Assembly (NCBI GenBank): GCA_947492185.1
Contig: CANLMR010000001.1
Location: forward strand, 372,001-436,000
DNA: 64,000 nt
Direction: 5' to 3'
From: an uncultured Tenacibaculum sp.
GTDB taxonomy: Bacteria; Bacteroidota; Bacteroidia; Flavobacteriales; Flavobacteriaceae
The translations under genes were made by a program, and so were the position numbers. The notes below the pieces were generated by a model. That model did no database searches. It was not told where the DNA came from and saw only the letters and a list, made by a program, of their open reading frames with translations. Below are positions 1 through 10,198 of the stretch, one piece after another; positions within the stretch are counted from its first letter, which is position 1, and each line of letters begins with the position of its first letter.

Positions 1-1
1 T

Positions 2-526
2 ATCAACCCTGAAGTAAAAGAAAAACTAGATGGTAAGTTTGATAATGTTGATTTGAGAATTGGAACTTCATCTAAAGTTATTCCTGAGATACTTAAAGAA
101 ATAGAGGAAAAAGGTGAGATTTTAGAATTTGTTTTAATTGACGGAGAGCATACAGTTAATGGTGTGAAAAATGACATTACCCATTTTTTAAAATACATTC
201 CTAAAAGTAATATTCATGTTGTTTTTCACGATAGTTTTAATCCAATTTGTAGAAAAGGAATGAAAAAAGCGAACTATACTTCTTGTCCTTATGTACATTA
301 TGTTGAATTGGATTTCATAAGTGGTGTATTTAATCCAGGAAAATTATATCGCCAAATGTGGGGAGGTTTAGGATTAGTATTGTTAAAACCTGAAAAAAGG
401 AGAGGAACAATTAAAATCAATGAATGTCAGAGAAAGATATTTAATACGGTTTATTGGAAATCTGTGCATCCGTTAAGAGATCGATTAATGTTTTTGAAAC
501 CTCTTATACAAAAAATGAAAAACTAG
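2..526 (+). CDS. class I SAM-dependent methyltransferase, 5' end cut by window
   Basis: The reading frame is open to the left edge, so the start lies outside the window and only about the last 174 residues are seen. The segment [16 protein letters not shown] followed by VVFHDSF is typical of the Methyltransf_24-type class I methyltransferases that often sit in surface-glycan loci (family knowledge): an acidic residue after a hydrophobic strand, then a conserved HD. The TTG at 53 lies inside this open frame and is probably not the real start. The stop is one base before the gmd ATG, so it is the first visible gene of the polysaccharide operon. The substrate cannot be inferred; modification of a sugar or of a linked group is likely. 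Confidence 0.6.
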   Translation: MNPEVKEKLDGKFDNVDLRIGTSSKVIPEILKEIEEKGEILEFVLIDGEHTVNGVKNDITHFLKYIPKSNIHVVFHDSFNPICRKGMKKANYTSCPYVHYVELDFISGVFNPGKLYRQMWGGLGLVLLKPEKRRGTIKINECQRKIFNTVYWKSVHPLRDRLMFLKPLIQKMKN

Positions 527-527
527 A

Positions 528-1643
528 ATGAAAAAAGTAGCTTTAATAACAGGAATTACGGGGCAAGATGGTGCATATTTAGCAGAGCTTTTATTAGAAA
601 AAAACTATATAGTTCATGGTATAAAAAGAAGAGCATCTAGTTTTAATACGCAGCGTATAGATCATTTATATCAAGATCCACATATAGAAAACAGAAATCT
701 GATTCTTCATTATGGAGATATGACTGATGGGACGAATCTAATCAGAATACTTCAAGAAGTTCAACCTGATGAAATTTATAATCTGGCGGCAATGAGTCAT
801 GTACATGTGTCTTTTGAAACGCCAGAATATACGGCTAATGTAGATGGTTTAGGAACATTAAGATTATTAGAAGCAATTCGAATTTTAAAGCTTGAAAATA
901 AAACTAAAATCTATCAAGCTTCCACTTCGGAGCTTTATGGAAAAGTACAAGAAGTTCCACAATCTGAAACCACACCTTTTTATCCAAGAAGTCCATATGG
1001 TGTTGCTAAAATGTATGCATATTGGATTACCGTAAATTATAGGGAAGCTTATAACATTTTTGGTTGTAACGGAATTTTATTTAACCATGAATCTCCAATA
1101 CGAGGAGAAACTTTTGTTACTCGTAAAATTACAAGAGCTGTTTCTAAAATTGCTCATGGATTACAAGATAAATTATACCTAGGAAATTTAAATGCCCAAA
1201 GAGATTGGGGACATGCAAAAGATTATGTCCGTATGATGTGGATGATTTTACAAGCAGATCAACCAGAAGATTGGGTTATTGCTACAGGAAAAACTACAAC
1301 AGTAAGAGACTTCGTACGAATGGCATTTAATGAAATAGGTGTAGAATTAACATTTGAAGGAGAAGGTAAACAAGAGAAAGGAATTATAAAATCCTGCAGT
1401 AATCCTAACTTTAATTTAGAAGTAGGAAAAACTGTAGTTTGTATTGATCCGCATTATTATCGTCCAACTGAGGTTGATTTATTAATAGGAGATGCTTCTA
1501 AAGCTAAAGAAAAATTAGGTTGGGTTCCAGAATATACATTAGGGGATATGGTAAAAGAGATGATGGAAAGCGACTTGAAATTGATGGAGCGAGAAAGATA
1601 TTTGCAAAAAGGCGGTCATGATATTTTAAATAATTATGAATAA
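528..1643 (+). CDS. gmd: GDP-mannose 4,6-dehydratase
   Basis: This cytoplasmic extended-SDR enzyme converts GDP-D-mannose to GDP-4-keto-6-deoxymannose, the first step to GDP-L-fucose. The N-terminal nucleotide-binding loop [14 protein letters not shown] (about residues 8-21), the [19 protein letters not shown] segment, the STSELYG catalytic Ser/Thr stretch and the [12 protein letters not shown]yr-x3-Lys motif (about residue 157) are all visible. [14 protein letters not shown] near the C-terminus is characteristic of Gmd. The length of 371 residues is normal. The ATG at 528 follows the preceding stop by one base and the 3' end overlaps fcl by 8 bases, indicating co-translation of the two consecutive pathway enzymes. 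Confidence 0.97.
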   Translation: MKKVALITGITGQDGAYLAELLLEKNYIVHGIKRRASSFNTQRIDHLYQDPHIENRNLILHYGDMTDGTNLIRILQEVQPDEIYNLAAMSHVHVSFETPEYTANVDGLGTLRLLEAIRILKLENKTKIYQASTSELYGKVQEVPQSETTPFYPRSPYGVAKMYAYWITVNYREAYNIFGCNGILFNHESPIRGETFVTRKITRAVSKIAHGLQDKLYLGNLNAQRDWGHAKDYVRMMWMILQADQPEDWVIATGKTTTVRDFVRMAFNEIGVELTFEGEGKQEKGIIKSCSNPNFNLEVGKTVVCIDPHYYRPTEVDLLIGDASKAKEKLGWVPEYTLGDMVKEMMESDLKLMERERYLQKGGHDILNNYE

Positions 1644-2688
1644 ATCTTCTAAGGTATTTGTTGCAGGACACAGAGGTTTAGTAGGAAGTGCTATTGTGAA
1701 AAACTTAGAGCAAAAAGGCTTTACCAATATTATTACTAGAACTCATAAAGAGTTAGATTTAACTAATCAAGTTGAAACGGCTTCATTTTTTGAAAATGAA
1801 AAACCAGAATATGTTTTTTTAGCTGCTGCGAAAGTTGGTGGAATTGTAGCCAATAATACCTATAGAGCAGATTTTATTTATGCAAACATGATGATTCAAA
1901 ACAATGTGATTCATGAAAGTTATAAGCATAAAGTAAAGAAGTTATTGTTTTTAGGCAGTACCTGTATTTATCCTAAAAATGCAGCACAACCGTTAAGGGA
2001 AAACTCATTATTAACAGATGAATTAGAATACACTAATGAGCCGTATGCCATTGCGAAAATTGCAGGTATAAAAATGTGTGAGAGTTATAATTTACAGTAT
2101 GGAACCAATTTTATCTCAGTAATGCCAACAAACCTTTACGGTCCTAATGATAATTTTGATTTGGAGAAATCCCATGTTTTACCAGCTTTAATTCGAAAAA
2201 TACATTTGGCAAAATTACTATCAGAAGGAAAAGAATCAGAAGTGATAAAGGATTTAAAAGTTTCTTCAATAGAAGAGGCAAAATCTTATCTATCTAAATT
2301 CGGAGTATCAGAAAATAGTGTTGAGATTTGGGGTTCTGGAAAACCAAAAAGAGAGTTTTTATGGAGTGAGGATATGGCAGATGCTTGTGTTCATATTATG
2401 GAAAAAGTTGATTTTAATGATACGACAAAGGAAGTAAAAGGAGATATTAAAAACACACATATAAATATTGGTACTGGTAAAGAAATTTCAATAAAAGAAT
2501 TAGCAGAAACAATACAAAACAAAGTAGGGTTTAAAGGTTCGTTGGTGTTTAATACAAGTAAACCAGACGGAACCATGAGAAAAGTAACCGATGTATCTAA
2601 ACTAAATAACCTTGGTTGGAAACATACTGTTGAATTAGATGAAGGAATTACCAAAATATATGAATGGTATAAGAAGGAAATAGAATGA
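1636..2688 (+). CDS. fcl: GDP-L-fucose synthase (3,5-epimerase/4-reductase)
   Basis: This enzyme completes GDP-L-fucose synthesis from the Gmd product. It shows the SDR glycine motif [10 protein letters not shown], the [19 protein letters not shown] stretch that holds the catalytic Ser and Cys, and the [14 protein letters not shown] motif with Tyr-x3-Lys. [12 protein letters not shown] and [12 protein letters not shown] are Fcl signatures. At 350 residues it is longer than the roughly 320 of enterobacterial Fcl; the extra residues sit around positions 195-230 (lysine/glutamate-rich), a form common in Bacteroidota. It overlaps gmd upstream and shares ATGA with the flippase downstream, so fucose or a derivative is very probably part of the exported glycan. 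Confidence 0.96.
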   Translation: MNKSSKVFVAGHRGLVGSAIVKNLEQKGFTNIITRTHKELDLTNQVETASFFENEKPEYVFLAAAKVGGIVANNTYRADFIYANMMIQNNVIHESYKHKVKKLLFLGSTCIYPKNAAQPLRENSLLTDELEYTNEPYAIAKIAGIKMCESYNLQYGTNFISVMPTNLYGPNDNFDLEKSHVLPALIRKIHLAKLLSEGKESEVIKDLKVSSIEEAKSYLSKFGVSENSVEIWGSGKPKREFLWSEDMADACVHIMEKVDFNDTTKEVKGDIKNTHINIGTGKEISIKELAETIQNKVGFKGSLVFNTSKPDGTMRKVTDVSKLNNLGWKHTVELDEGITKIYEWYKKEIE

Positions 2689-3971
2689 ATAGAAACAAAG
2701 TAATTCTAAAAAACGTATCATTAGGTTTAGTATATAAAATAATAAATATGGGAATTGTTTTTTTAACAGTTCCTTTATTATTAAAATATCTAGATAAAGA
2801 ACAATATGGAGTTTGGGCTACTTTATTCTCTCTTGTAAATATTATTTTTTTTATAGATGGAGGTATAGGAAATGGATTGAAAACAAAACTATCTGAAGCT
2901 TTAAGCGCTAAAAACACCCATTTAGCGAAACAATATATTTCCACAGCATACTTGTCAATTTTTGTAATAGCAATAAGTGTGTTTTTAGTTTCCCTCCTTT
3001 TAATTTCTCATATTAATTTACAAGATTTATTTAACACTTCAATAGGTAATAGTGAACTAAAAACAGTGTTAACTTATTTATCAGCATTAGTCTGTTTTGG
3101 TTTTTTATTAAGCCTTTATAAATCTTTATTTTATGCAAATCAGCAAACCGCTAAAGTAGAGTTATCAATGCTTATATACCAAGTTTTGATACTTACAGCT
3201 CTGTTTATTTGTGTTAAATATCTTGACAGAAACTTACTTTTTGTTGCAATTATTTACGGTGTTTCTAACATTGTTATTGGTATAATTTTTACCATACATT
3301 TTTTTTACAAACAGAAAAATTTAATTCCTTCAATCCGCTTTTTTAATAAACAAAAAATTAGAAATTTACTATCATTAAGCTTGGCTTTTTTTGTTATTCA
3401 ACTTTGTATGATAGTAATTTTCACTACCGATAATTTAATTATAGCAAATTTATTAAGCCCTTCAGAAGTTACATTTTACGATATTGTTTATAAGCTATTT
3501 CAAGTGCTTATAATGTTATCTTTAATAGCCCAAGACCCATTGTGGGCTTTGTATACTGATGCTTATCAAAAAAGAGATTATAATTGGATAAAAAAAACCA
3601 TTTTTGGGTTAAACAAATTATTTGTTGTTTTCTTAGTAATACTTGTGATTTTATATTTTATTGCAAATCCATTAATTGAAATTTGGACGCAAAAAGAATT
3701 AGTAATTTCTCAAAGCTTATTAGTTTTAATGGCCATTTTTACTGCTATTAGAGTATATGGAATTATATATATGAATTTCTTGAACAGTACTGGGAAAATT
3801 AAATTACAAATGTGGTTGTATGTTTTAGGAGCATTGATTAATATTCCTCTTTCAATTTTCTTAGTAAAAAACACATCTCTAGGGAGTAGTGCAGTAATAT
3901 TAGGCACAATAATAAGTATTATAAGTATGTCTATATTACTACCAATTCAAACCTTTAAAATCTTAAAATAG
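2685..3971 (+). CDS. polysaccharide flippase, Wzx-type
   Basis: The 428-residue protein is almost entirely hydrophobic, with about twelve predicted membrane spans. The start [27 protein letters not shown] and the segment [37 protein letters not shown] match the O-antigen transporter/MATE-like flippase fold (Polysacc_synt family). By family knowledge it would flip undecaprenyl-diphosphate-linked repeat units to the periplasmic face. It overlaps fcl by 4 bases and is followed after one base by the FkbM methyltransferase. Together with two polymerase-like proteins and an initiating phosphoglycosyltransferase, it indicates a Wzx/Wzy-dependent pathway. Confidence 0.88.
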   Translation: MNRNKVILKNVSLGLVYKIINMGIVFLTVPLLLKYLDKEQYGVWATLFSLVNIIFFIDGGIGNGLKTKLSEALSAKNTHLAKQYISTAYLSIFVIAISVFLVSLLLISHINLQDLFNTSIGNSELKTVLTYLSALVCFGFLLSLYKSLFYANQQTAKVELSMLIYQVLILTALFICVKYLDRNLLFVAIIYGVSNIVIGIIFTIHFFYKQKNLIPSIRFFNKQKIRNLLSLSLAFFVIQLCMIVIFTTDNLIIANLLSPSEVTFYDIVYKLFQVLIMLSLIAQDPLWALYTDAYQKRDYNWIKKTIFGLNKLFVVFLVILVILYFIANPLIEIWTQKELVISQSLLVLMAIFTAIRVYGIIYMNFLNSTGKIKLQMWLYVLGALINIPLSIFLVKNTSLGSSAVILGTIISIISMSILLPIQTFKILK

Positions 3972-3972
3972 C

Positions 3973-4686
3973 ATGAAGCTAATACATATTATTAGGAAAT
4001 TAATTAATCCATTAAAATTAGACCTTAAAATTTATCCTAATTTAGATTTAAGAAGAAGAAAGAAACTATTAGATTACTATAAGATTACAAAAGTTTTAGA
4101 TGTTGGAGCAAATGCTGGTCAATATGCCAATCAAATTTTCGAATTAGGGTTTACGGGAAATATTGTTTCTTTTGAGCCTTTAAAAAAAGTTTATAAAGAG
4201 TTAGAAAAACAAGTGAAAAAAAACAACCAATGGAGCTCTTTTAATATTGCTTTAGGTAATAAAAATGAAGAATTAGAAATTAATGTATCTAAAAACACAT
4301 ATAGTAGTTCTATTTTAGAAATTTTACCATCACATGTAAAAAGCGCACCAGAATCAGAAGTTGTAAATAAAGAAAAAATAACGGTAAAAAGACTTGATGA
4401 TGTTTATAGAAATCTTGTGAAAGATGGTGAAAGAGTGTTACTTAAAATAGATGTACAAGGTTTTGAAAAACATGTTTTAGAAGGAGCAAAAAAAGTGCTT
4501 AATGAAATAAAAGGCATCCAAATAGAAATGTCTGTAGAAGAACTATATAATGGAGAACTTTTGTTTCTAGATATGATAATGTATCTTAACAATTTAGGTT
4601 TTTCTTTACATAGTTTAGAAAATGGTTTTTACGATGAACAATCTGGAAAGTTATTGCAGGTTGATGGAATTTTTTTTAGAGATTAA
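3973..4686 (+). CDS. FkbM family methyltransferase
   Basis: This 237-residue cytoplasmic SAM-dependent methyltransferase probably O-methylates a sugar of the repeat unit. The SAM motif VLDVGANAGQYANQIFELGF lies at about residues 42-61, the acidic ribose-binding step IVSFEPLKKVYKEL follows, and the FkbM-typical VKRLDDVY ... LLKIDVQGFEKHVLEGAKKVL stretch lies at about residues 137-175. The length is normal for the family. The ATG comes one base after the flippase stop and the next gene starts two bases after its own stop. The acceptor sugar cannot be read from the sequence. Confidence 0.88.
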   Translation: MKLIHIIRKLINPLKLDLKIYPNLDLRRRKKLLDYYKITKVLDVGANAGQYANQIFELGFTGNIVSFEPLKKVYKELEKQVKKNNQWSSFNIALGNKNEELEINVSKNTYSSSILEILPSHVKSAPESEVVNKEKITVKRLDDVYRNLVKDGERVLLKIDVQGFEKHVLEGAKKVLNEIKGIQIEMSVEELYNGELLFLDMIMYLNNLGFSLHSLENGFYDEQSGKLLQVDGIFFRD

Positions 4687-4688
4687 TA

Positions 4689-5474
4689 ATGAAAGAAAAA
4701 ACTTTAGTTTCAATTATAACTGTATCTTATAATAGTGAGACCACTATTAAAGACACTATAGAATCAGTTTTAAATCAATCCTATCAAAACATAGAATATA
4801 TTATTATAGATGGTCAATCGAAAGATTCAACTTTACAGATTATAAAATCATATGAAAATAGCTTTTCTAAGAGAGGAATAACGTATTCTTGGATTAGTGA
4901 GCCTGATAAAGGAATTTATGAAGCTATGAATAAAGGCCTCAAAAAAGCTAAAGGTAATTTAATAGGTATTATTAATAGTGATGATTGGTACGAACCTGAC
5001 GCAATAGCTTCTATTTTAAACCTGAATAAAACAAATAATCAAGCAATAATTTCAGGGGCAATGAATAGAGTTACCCATCAAAAAAAAGTATATAAAACAA
5101 TGTACAATAAAAATATAGTCAATATTAAAAGCTATATGCCTATTAATCATCCTGCTACGTTTGTTCCTAAAAGTGTTTATGAAAAAGTGGGGAATTTTGA
5201 TGAGTCTTATCAATTATCTGCTGACTATGATTTTATCTTTAGAGCATTTAATAATAATACACCATTTCTGTTTACCAAGAAAGTAATTGTAAATATGCGT
5301 AATACAGGAGCTACTGGACAAATTAAAAACCTTTGGATTTCAGCTAGAGAAGATTACAATATTCAGAAAAAAAATAGAATAAAGAACGCTTTTTACAATT
5401 ATATTAAAAAGCAACTATTTAATAGTTTAGTGGCATTTAGAGACACTTTTATAAAACCAATAACGAATGGTTAA
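4689..5474 (+). CDS. glycosyltransferase family 2
   Basis: A GT-A fold inverting glycosyltransferase of 261 residues. The N-terminus VSIITVSYNSETTIKDTIES is the classic nucleotide-binding start, followed by IIIDGQSKDST and the metal-binding region GIINSDDWYEPDA at about residues 94-106. NHPATFVPKSVYEKVGNFDE and the SADYDFIFRA stretch match WcaA/WcaE-like enzymes that act early in repeat-unit assembly. It overlaps the following polymerase-like gene by 8 bases. The transferred sugar is not predictable. Confidence 0.9.
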   Translation: MKEKTLVSIITVSYNSETTIKDTIESVLNQSYQNIEYIIIDGQSKDSTLQIIKSYENSFSKRGITYSWISEPDKGIYEAMNKGLKKAKGNLIGIINSDDWYEPDAIASILNLNKTNNQAIISGAMNRVTHQKKVYKTMYNKNIVNIKSYMPINHPATFVPKSVYEKVGNFDESYQLSADYDFIFRAFNNNTPFLFTKKVIVNMRNTGATGQIKNLWISAREDYNIQKKNRIKNAFYNYIKKQLFNSLVAFRDTFIKPITNG

Positions 5475-6702
5475 AAAACTATTTCATGGATTTGTTTTTT
5501 TAGCACCTTTTACAAGCTTTTTTGCATTATCTGCTTGGTTAAGGTTACCAGTGGTACTAAATCAAATTCTTTTTATAGTTACAGTTTTAAGTATTTTAAT
5601 TTATGGAAGGGTAAATAAAAAATGGATCCTTAAAGAAGACTTATACTTGATTTCATTCCTAGGGTTAGTGTGGTTAAGTTTTTTGTTAGGTTATAAAGAA
5701 AAAAGAAGTTTCAACCATTCTTTAGCCTACACAAATGCAATAATTTTCTTCTTTTTTTTAAGTAAATATATAATACGACATTTAAGAATTAGTTCAACAG
5801 CTATAACTAAAACAATGTATCGTTCTTTTATTGTTATGTCGCTAATAATGTTAGCAGATTTTATAGGAATTAATTTTCTGGATTACAGTTTAAGAAAGAC
5901 TTACACAGTTGCAGATGGAAGAATAAGTAATATGGATTACTACATAAGAAGTGGTTTTAGAAGAGTTGGCGGTGTAGCTGAAGAACCCGGAACAATGGCT
6001 CTATTTTATAATATTTACTTTGGAGCTTCACTTTATTTTCTAACTATTAGCAAAAAATTAAAATACATTAAATATTGTGTTGTGATTTTTTTGCTAAGTC
6101 ATTTCGCCATGTTATCAAGTGCAGGGATAGCATTAGCTATATTTTCTTTTATTAGCATATTTATTTTCGAGAAAATTAAACGAAATAAGATTAGTAAAAA
6201 ACAGATTAATTGGAGCTTATTAATACTGTTGAGTATTATTATAGTAACCACAATAGCATTTGTTTTTAATTTGGGAAATATTCGACTTCATTTTAATGAT
6301 TTTATTAAAAAGATTTTATTTAATGAAACAGGATCTTATACTTCAAGTGGTCAAAGATTAATACAATGGAAAAGAGCTTTGGTTAACTTTTTTGAACATC
6401 CTTTATTTGGACATGGACCTGGTTTTGGAGTTCAACAAGACCATGAAGGTTATTTAAGTGTGTACTTTACCATTCTAGCAGATTTAGGAATTCTAGCATT
6501 TATTTTCTTTTTTGGTTTTCAAGAAGCTATTTTTAAAAGAGTATTAAAAATGTCGTCTAAAACACGTCCTTTTCTATTATTTAGTATAGTTACTGCATTT
6601 TTACATTTGTGTATTGTTTCAGATTTTTATCATGCACCATTATGGATTTTATTAGTGTTAATTCAATGTGTTTATTTTGAAGAAAAAGCGATAGAAGTAT
6701 GA
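5467..6702 (+). CDS. O-antigen polymerase/ligase-type membrane protein (Wzy-like), first of two
   Basis: The 411-residue protein has about ten to twelve hydrophobic spans and a large polar loop near residues 285-335. In that loop the segment FFEHPLFGHGPGFGVQQDHEG resembles the Wzy_C region with its conserved GxG and His. By family knowledge such proteins polymerise lipid-linked repeat units or ligate glycans in the periplasm. The start at 5467 overlaps the GT2 gene by 8 bases, and its end shares ATGA with the next GT4. A second protein of this class lies at 7741-9108, so one may be the polymerase and the other a ligase; the sequence alone does not decide which. Confidence 0.75.
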   Translation: MVKKLFHGFVFLAPFTSFFALSAWLRLPVVLNQILFIVTVLSILIYGRVNKKWILKEDLYLISFLGLVWLSFLLGYKEKRSFNHSLAYTNAIIFFFFLSKYIIRHLRISSTAITKTMYRSFIVMSLIMLADFIGINFLDYSLRKTYTVADGRISNMDYYIRSGFRRVGGVAEEPGTMALFYNIYFGASLYFLTISKKLKYIKYCVVIFLLSHFAMLSSAGIALAIFSFISIFIFEKIKRNKISKKQINWSLLILLSIIIVTTIAFVFNLGNIRLHFNDFIKKILFNETGSYTSSGQRLIQWKRALVNFFEHPLFGHGPGFGVQQDHEGYLSVYFTILADLGILAFIFFFGFQEAIFKRVLKMSSKTRPFLLFSIVTAFLHLCIVSDFYHAPLWILLVLIQCVYFEEKAIEV

Positions 6703-7754
6703 TTATAGTACATGTAATTACAGCTTTTGGAATAGGAGGAGCCGAAAAACTCTTATTAAATACAATAAACAAGCAGGTTGAACAACATGAAGTACATTTA
6801 ATTTATTTAAAGCCAATAAATGATTTGGCAAGTTCTTTAGATAGCAAAGTAAAAACAAGGCATATCCCTTTGACAATTATTACAGTTTTTAAATTAAGTA
6901 AGTATTTCAAACAAATTAACCCTCAAATTATTCATACTCATCTAAGTCATGCTGATATTTTAGGTATAGTTGCTTCAATAGGAATTAAGGCAAAAACCTT
7001 ATGTACTATGCACAATATTTATTTTAAGAAAAGCAGTGTAGACTCTTTATTGTTTTTTATTTATAAGTGTTTATTTTTTATAAAAAAAGTACATGTTATT
7101 TCGATATCAAAATCTGTTGAAAATCATGTGTTAAATAAATTAAAGCAACCTAAAAAAAGATCCTACTTATTGTATAATGCTATTCCATCTCAAGAAACCT
7201 TTTTTAAAGAAGATAAAAAGAAGGATAATGTAGTTAATATTTTATTTGTTGGAAGATTAGTTAAGCAAAAATCTGTATCAACTTTACTAAAGAGTATAGG
7301 GCATTTAAAAAAAGAAAATATTAGATTAACTATTGTTGGAGATGGAGTATTAAGTGGAGAATTAAAAGAACTAACTAAACAACTAAATATTGAAAACAAG
7401 GTAGTATTTGTAGGAGCTAAAAAAAATATAGAAGGATATTTTAATACTGCCGATATTTTTGTTTTACCATCCATATGGGAAGGCTTTGGCATTGTAATAC
7501 TAGAAGCTTTCAGATCGAAATTGGCAGTTGTTGCTTCTAATATAGAAGGACCATCAGAGTTAATTGAACATCAAATAAATGGAGTTTTATTTCCTCCTGA
7601 AAATGATATTGAATTATCAAAAAAACTAAAAGAATTAATTGATAATCCAGAGATTAGAAATAAATTAGCAAAGCAAGGATATATTTCTTTTACAGAAAAG
7701 TACCACATAAATACTTATGTAAAACAACTTGAAAAAATATATGTTGAAGAGTAA
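6699..7754 (+). CDS. glycosyltransferase family 4
   Basis: A retaining GT-B glycosyltransferase of 351 residues. FGIGGAEKLLLNTI near the N-terminus is the usual acceptor-side glycine loop. The C-terminal domain has ILFVGRLVKQKSVSTLLKSI, the LTIVGDGVLSGELKELTKQL turn and the nucleotide-sugar binding EX7E motif in PSIWEGFGIVILEAFRSK (about residues 255-273). The length is slightly below the 370 typical of the family. It overlaps the upstream polymerase by 4 bases and the downstream membrane protein by 14 bases. Confidence 0.9.
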   Translation: MIIVHVITAFGIGGAEKLLLNTINKQVEQHEVHLIYLKPINDLASSLDSKVKTRHIPLTIITVFKLSKYFKQINPQIIHTHLSHADILGIVASIGIKAKTLCTMHNIYFKKSSVDSLLFFIYKCLFFIKKVHVISISKSVENHVLNKLKQPKKRSYLLYNAIPSQETFFKEDKKKDNVVNILFVGRLVKQKSVSTLLKSIGHLKKENIRLTIVGDGVLSGELKELTKQLNIENKVVFVGAKKNIEGYFNTADIFVLPSIWEGFGIVILEAFRSKLAVVASNIEGPSELIEHQINGVLFPPENDIELSKKLKELIDNPEIRNKLAKQGYISFTEKYHINTYVKQLEKIYVEE

Positions 7755-9108
7755 ATCAATAAAGCAAGCTGCTATTTTTCTTAAAGATCCGTTTACATTA
7801 CTACTTTTTTTATCAGTTAGTTTTTGTTTTAAAGAATCGAATATTATTGGTTTAAGTTTGTTTGGAATTGTTACAAGCATTCAAATTTTCAGATTGTTTG
7901 CAAAGAAAATAAATGAGTCTGTTTTTTTTAGAACATATTTTTACCTACTTATTTATGCTACAATTTTTTATGGAAGCATTCATAAAATAATTCTGATAAT
8001 TCTTCTATTGTTTTTTTTACAATTATTAATAAAAAATAAAATTTCATCTATTATTCCAAACAAGATTAATGAGTGGATATTTATTGGTCTTTTTATTTTA
8101 ATCGTGATTAATCATTGTTTATTCCCGCCCTATTTTAGAGGATTAGATGTATTTATATACTTTTTATTAATTCCATTATTCTTTATGGGAATAAAAAAAT
8201 TAAACCTTAAAGTTTGTATTACCTCATCTTTAAAGGTTTTTATTACTTCTGTATTTATTGTTTCTGTATTACTTTTTATAGTTAATAGTATTCAAGGAAA
8301 ATTATTAACAAGCACTCATACTTTTTTTTCCGATCCTATAGATTTATCTCACGTGTATATGGGAATATTTCTTGGGTTGGCAAATGTTTTTATTCTTATA
8401 CTAAACTCTAAAAATGAATACTATATAAATCCAGTTATAGATATTGTATTTTTAGTTTTTAATAGTTTTCTGATAGCTTATATTGGTGCTAGATTAGCGC
8501 TTTTAGCAATGTTTGTTGTCTTGTTTATTTTCATTTACAATTTATTGAAAATTAAAACAACGATTAAAGTTTCGGTAATTATCATTTTATTAACTAGTCT
8601 AGTATTTTTTAGTATAAAAAACTCTAGGTTTGCTCAAGGAACTGAAGAAATAAAACAACTCTACACGGCTATTAAAACAAACGATAAAGAATCTATTATC
8701 GCTAACTCTTGGCGAAATATGTACATGAGATATTTAGTTACTACCTATACCTTAGAAGAAATTAAAGAACATTGGGCTTTAGGTATTGGTCTACAAAACG
8801 TAGAAAAAAGAGTGAGCCAGAAAATAATAAATGAGGGGTATAAACATTTTATTAGTATTAATACACATAATCAATATCTTCATTTCTTAGTAGGAATGGG
8901 AGTTATTGGACTAGTATATTTTTTATATCTTATTTTATACCTATTACAACATAAAAATATAAGTGTTTATTTTATCATGTTTCTTTTACTAATTATGTTA
9001 ACTGAATCGGTTTTAGTTAGAGGTAAGGGAATTTCAATAATTACTTTTTTCTCTTTATTATGGTTAAACAAAAATCCACTTCATGATAACAATAGCTCAC
9101 ATAGCTAA
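7741..9108 (+). CDS. O-antigen ligase/polymerase family membrane protein, second of two
   Basis: This 455-residue polytopic protein resembles O-antigen ligase/Wzy_C proteins. Near the C-terminus EHWALGIGLQNVEKRV, followed by SINTHNQYLHFLVGMGVIGL, is the conserved extracytoplasmic loop with the HNQYL motif of WaaL/Wzy-like enzymes. I chose the ATG at 7741; a TTG at 7729 in the same frame would add four residues and extend the overlap with the GT4. The 3' end overlaps the next GT4 by 26 bases. The clearer ligase-type HNQY motif makes it the better candidate for the glycan ligase, or for a second polymerase. Confidence 0.75.
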   Translation: MLKSKSIKQAAIFLKDPFTLLLFLSVSFCFKESNIIGLSLFGIVTSIQIFRLFAKKINESVFFRTYFYLLIYATIFYGSIHKIILIILLLFFLQLLIKNKISSIIPNKINEWIFIGLFILIVINHCLFPPYFRGLDVFIYFLLIPLFFMGIKKLNLKVCITSSLKVFITSVFIVSVLLFIVNSIQGKLLTSTHTFFSDPIDLSHVYMGIFLGLANVFILILNSKNEYYINPVIDIVFLVFNSFLIAYIGARLALLAMFVVLFIFIYNLLKIKTTIKVSVIIILLTSLVFFSIKNSRFAQGTEEIKQLYTAIKTNDKESIIANSWRNMYMRYLVTTYTLEEIKEHWALGIGLQNVEKRVSQKIINEGYKHFISINTHNQYLHFLVGMGVIGLVYFLYLILYLLQHKNISVYFIMFLLLIMLTESVLVRGKGISIITFFSLLWLNKNPLHDNNSSHS

Positions 9109-10195
9109 ACCATTATCTGGTGTTGGTATTTATATAAGTATTTTATCAAAACATATAGATAGTAATAACTTTAAAAGCATAGTACTTTGCAACAAAAAAG
9201 ATAAATTACCAGAATTATCTAACGACAAAGGTGCTCCCTTAGAGCTGTATGATGTAGGTTTAGAAAGAGAAATTAATTTTATTAAAGATTTTAGAACCTT
9301 AAAAAAAACCATTAAATTTTTAAAAGAAGCCAACCCTAGCATTATACATTGTCATAGTGCTAAAGCAGGTATTTTAGGGAGAATTGCTGGAGCTTATTTA
9401 AACATACCTACTTTATATACTCCTCATGCGTATTCTTACTTAAGTGCTGAAAAAAGGAGTAAATCGTTGTTGTTTAGGAGTATAGAAAAAATGTTTAAAA
9501 TATTTCCATCTAAAACTTTAGCCTGTTCTTCTTCTGAATTTAATAGGACTATTAATGAATTAAAATTTAAGTTAAATAAAGTAAAATTATGGAATAACTC
9601 AATTGAAGATGATTTTAATTTCGCTAAAATTAATCAAGAATTACCATCTAAATTTATTTGTTCTATTGGGCGTCCTTCATACCAAAAAAACACTCAATTA
9701 CTTATTCATTCGATTAAAGAGGTTAAAAAAAAGATGCCTAATATTCATTTGGTTATTCTTGGAGCTGGACATTTTTCTCCAGAATTAGCTAAAGTGAAAA
9801 CTTTAATAGAAGAACTAGACTTAGAAGCCAATGTTACATTAATCCCATGGTTAAAAAGAAGTGAAACGTTATCAATTCTAAAATTATCCAATTTATATAT
9901 TTCCACCTCAAGATATGAAGGACTTCCTTATGCCGTTTTAGAAGCAATGGCATTGTCTAAAGCATGTGTTTTAACAAATGTTGATGGGCATAAAGATGTT
10001 GTAAAAAATAAAATCAATGGGTTTTTAGTTAGTGAAAATGAATATGAAATATCCGATTCAATAGTAAGAGTATTAACAAATGAAGATATGAGGAGAAAAA
10101 TGGAAATAGCCTCTAGAAAGTTTTTTAAAGAAAAGTTTACTATTAAGGACAATATTTCTCTATTAGAAGAAATATATTTGCAAGAAGCAGAATAA
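9083..10195 (+). CDS. glycosyltransferase family 4
   Basis: A GT-B glycosyltransferase of 370 residues. The N-terminal domain has AKPLSGVGIYISILSKHI and the IIHCHSAKAGILGRIAG segment typical of GT4 enzymes such as the WcaL/PglA-like group. The C-terminal domain shows FICSIGRPSYQKNTQLLIHSI, LVILGAGHFSPELAKVKTLI and the EX7E motif within STSRYEGLPYAVLEAMALSK (about residues 275-294). The start is 26 bases inside the preceding gene, in keeping with the operon's pattern of tight overlaps. Donor and acceptor sugars are unknown. Confidence 0.9.
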   Translation: MITIAHIAKPLSGVGIYISILSKHIDSNNFKSIVLCNKKDKLPELSNDKGAPLELYDVGLEREINFIKDFRTLKKTIKFLKEANPSIIHCHSAKAGILGRIAGAYLNIPTLYTPHAYSYLSAEKRSKSLLFRSIEKMFKIFPSKTLACSSSEFNRTINELKFKLNKVKLWNNSIEDDFNFAKINQELPSKFICSIGRPSYQKNTQLLIHSIKEVKKKMPNIHLVILGAGHFSPELAKVKTLIEELDLEANVTLIPWLKRSETLSILKLSNLYISTSRYEGLPYAVLEAMALSKACVLTNVDGHKDVVKNKINGFLVSENEYEISDSIVRVLTNEDMRRKMEIASRKFFKEKFTIKDNISLLEEIYLQEAE

Positions 10196-10198
10196 AGT

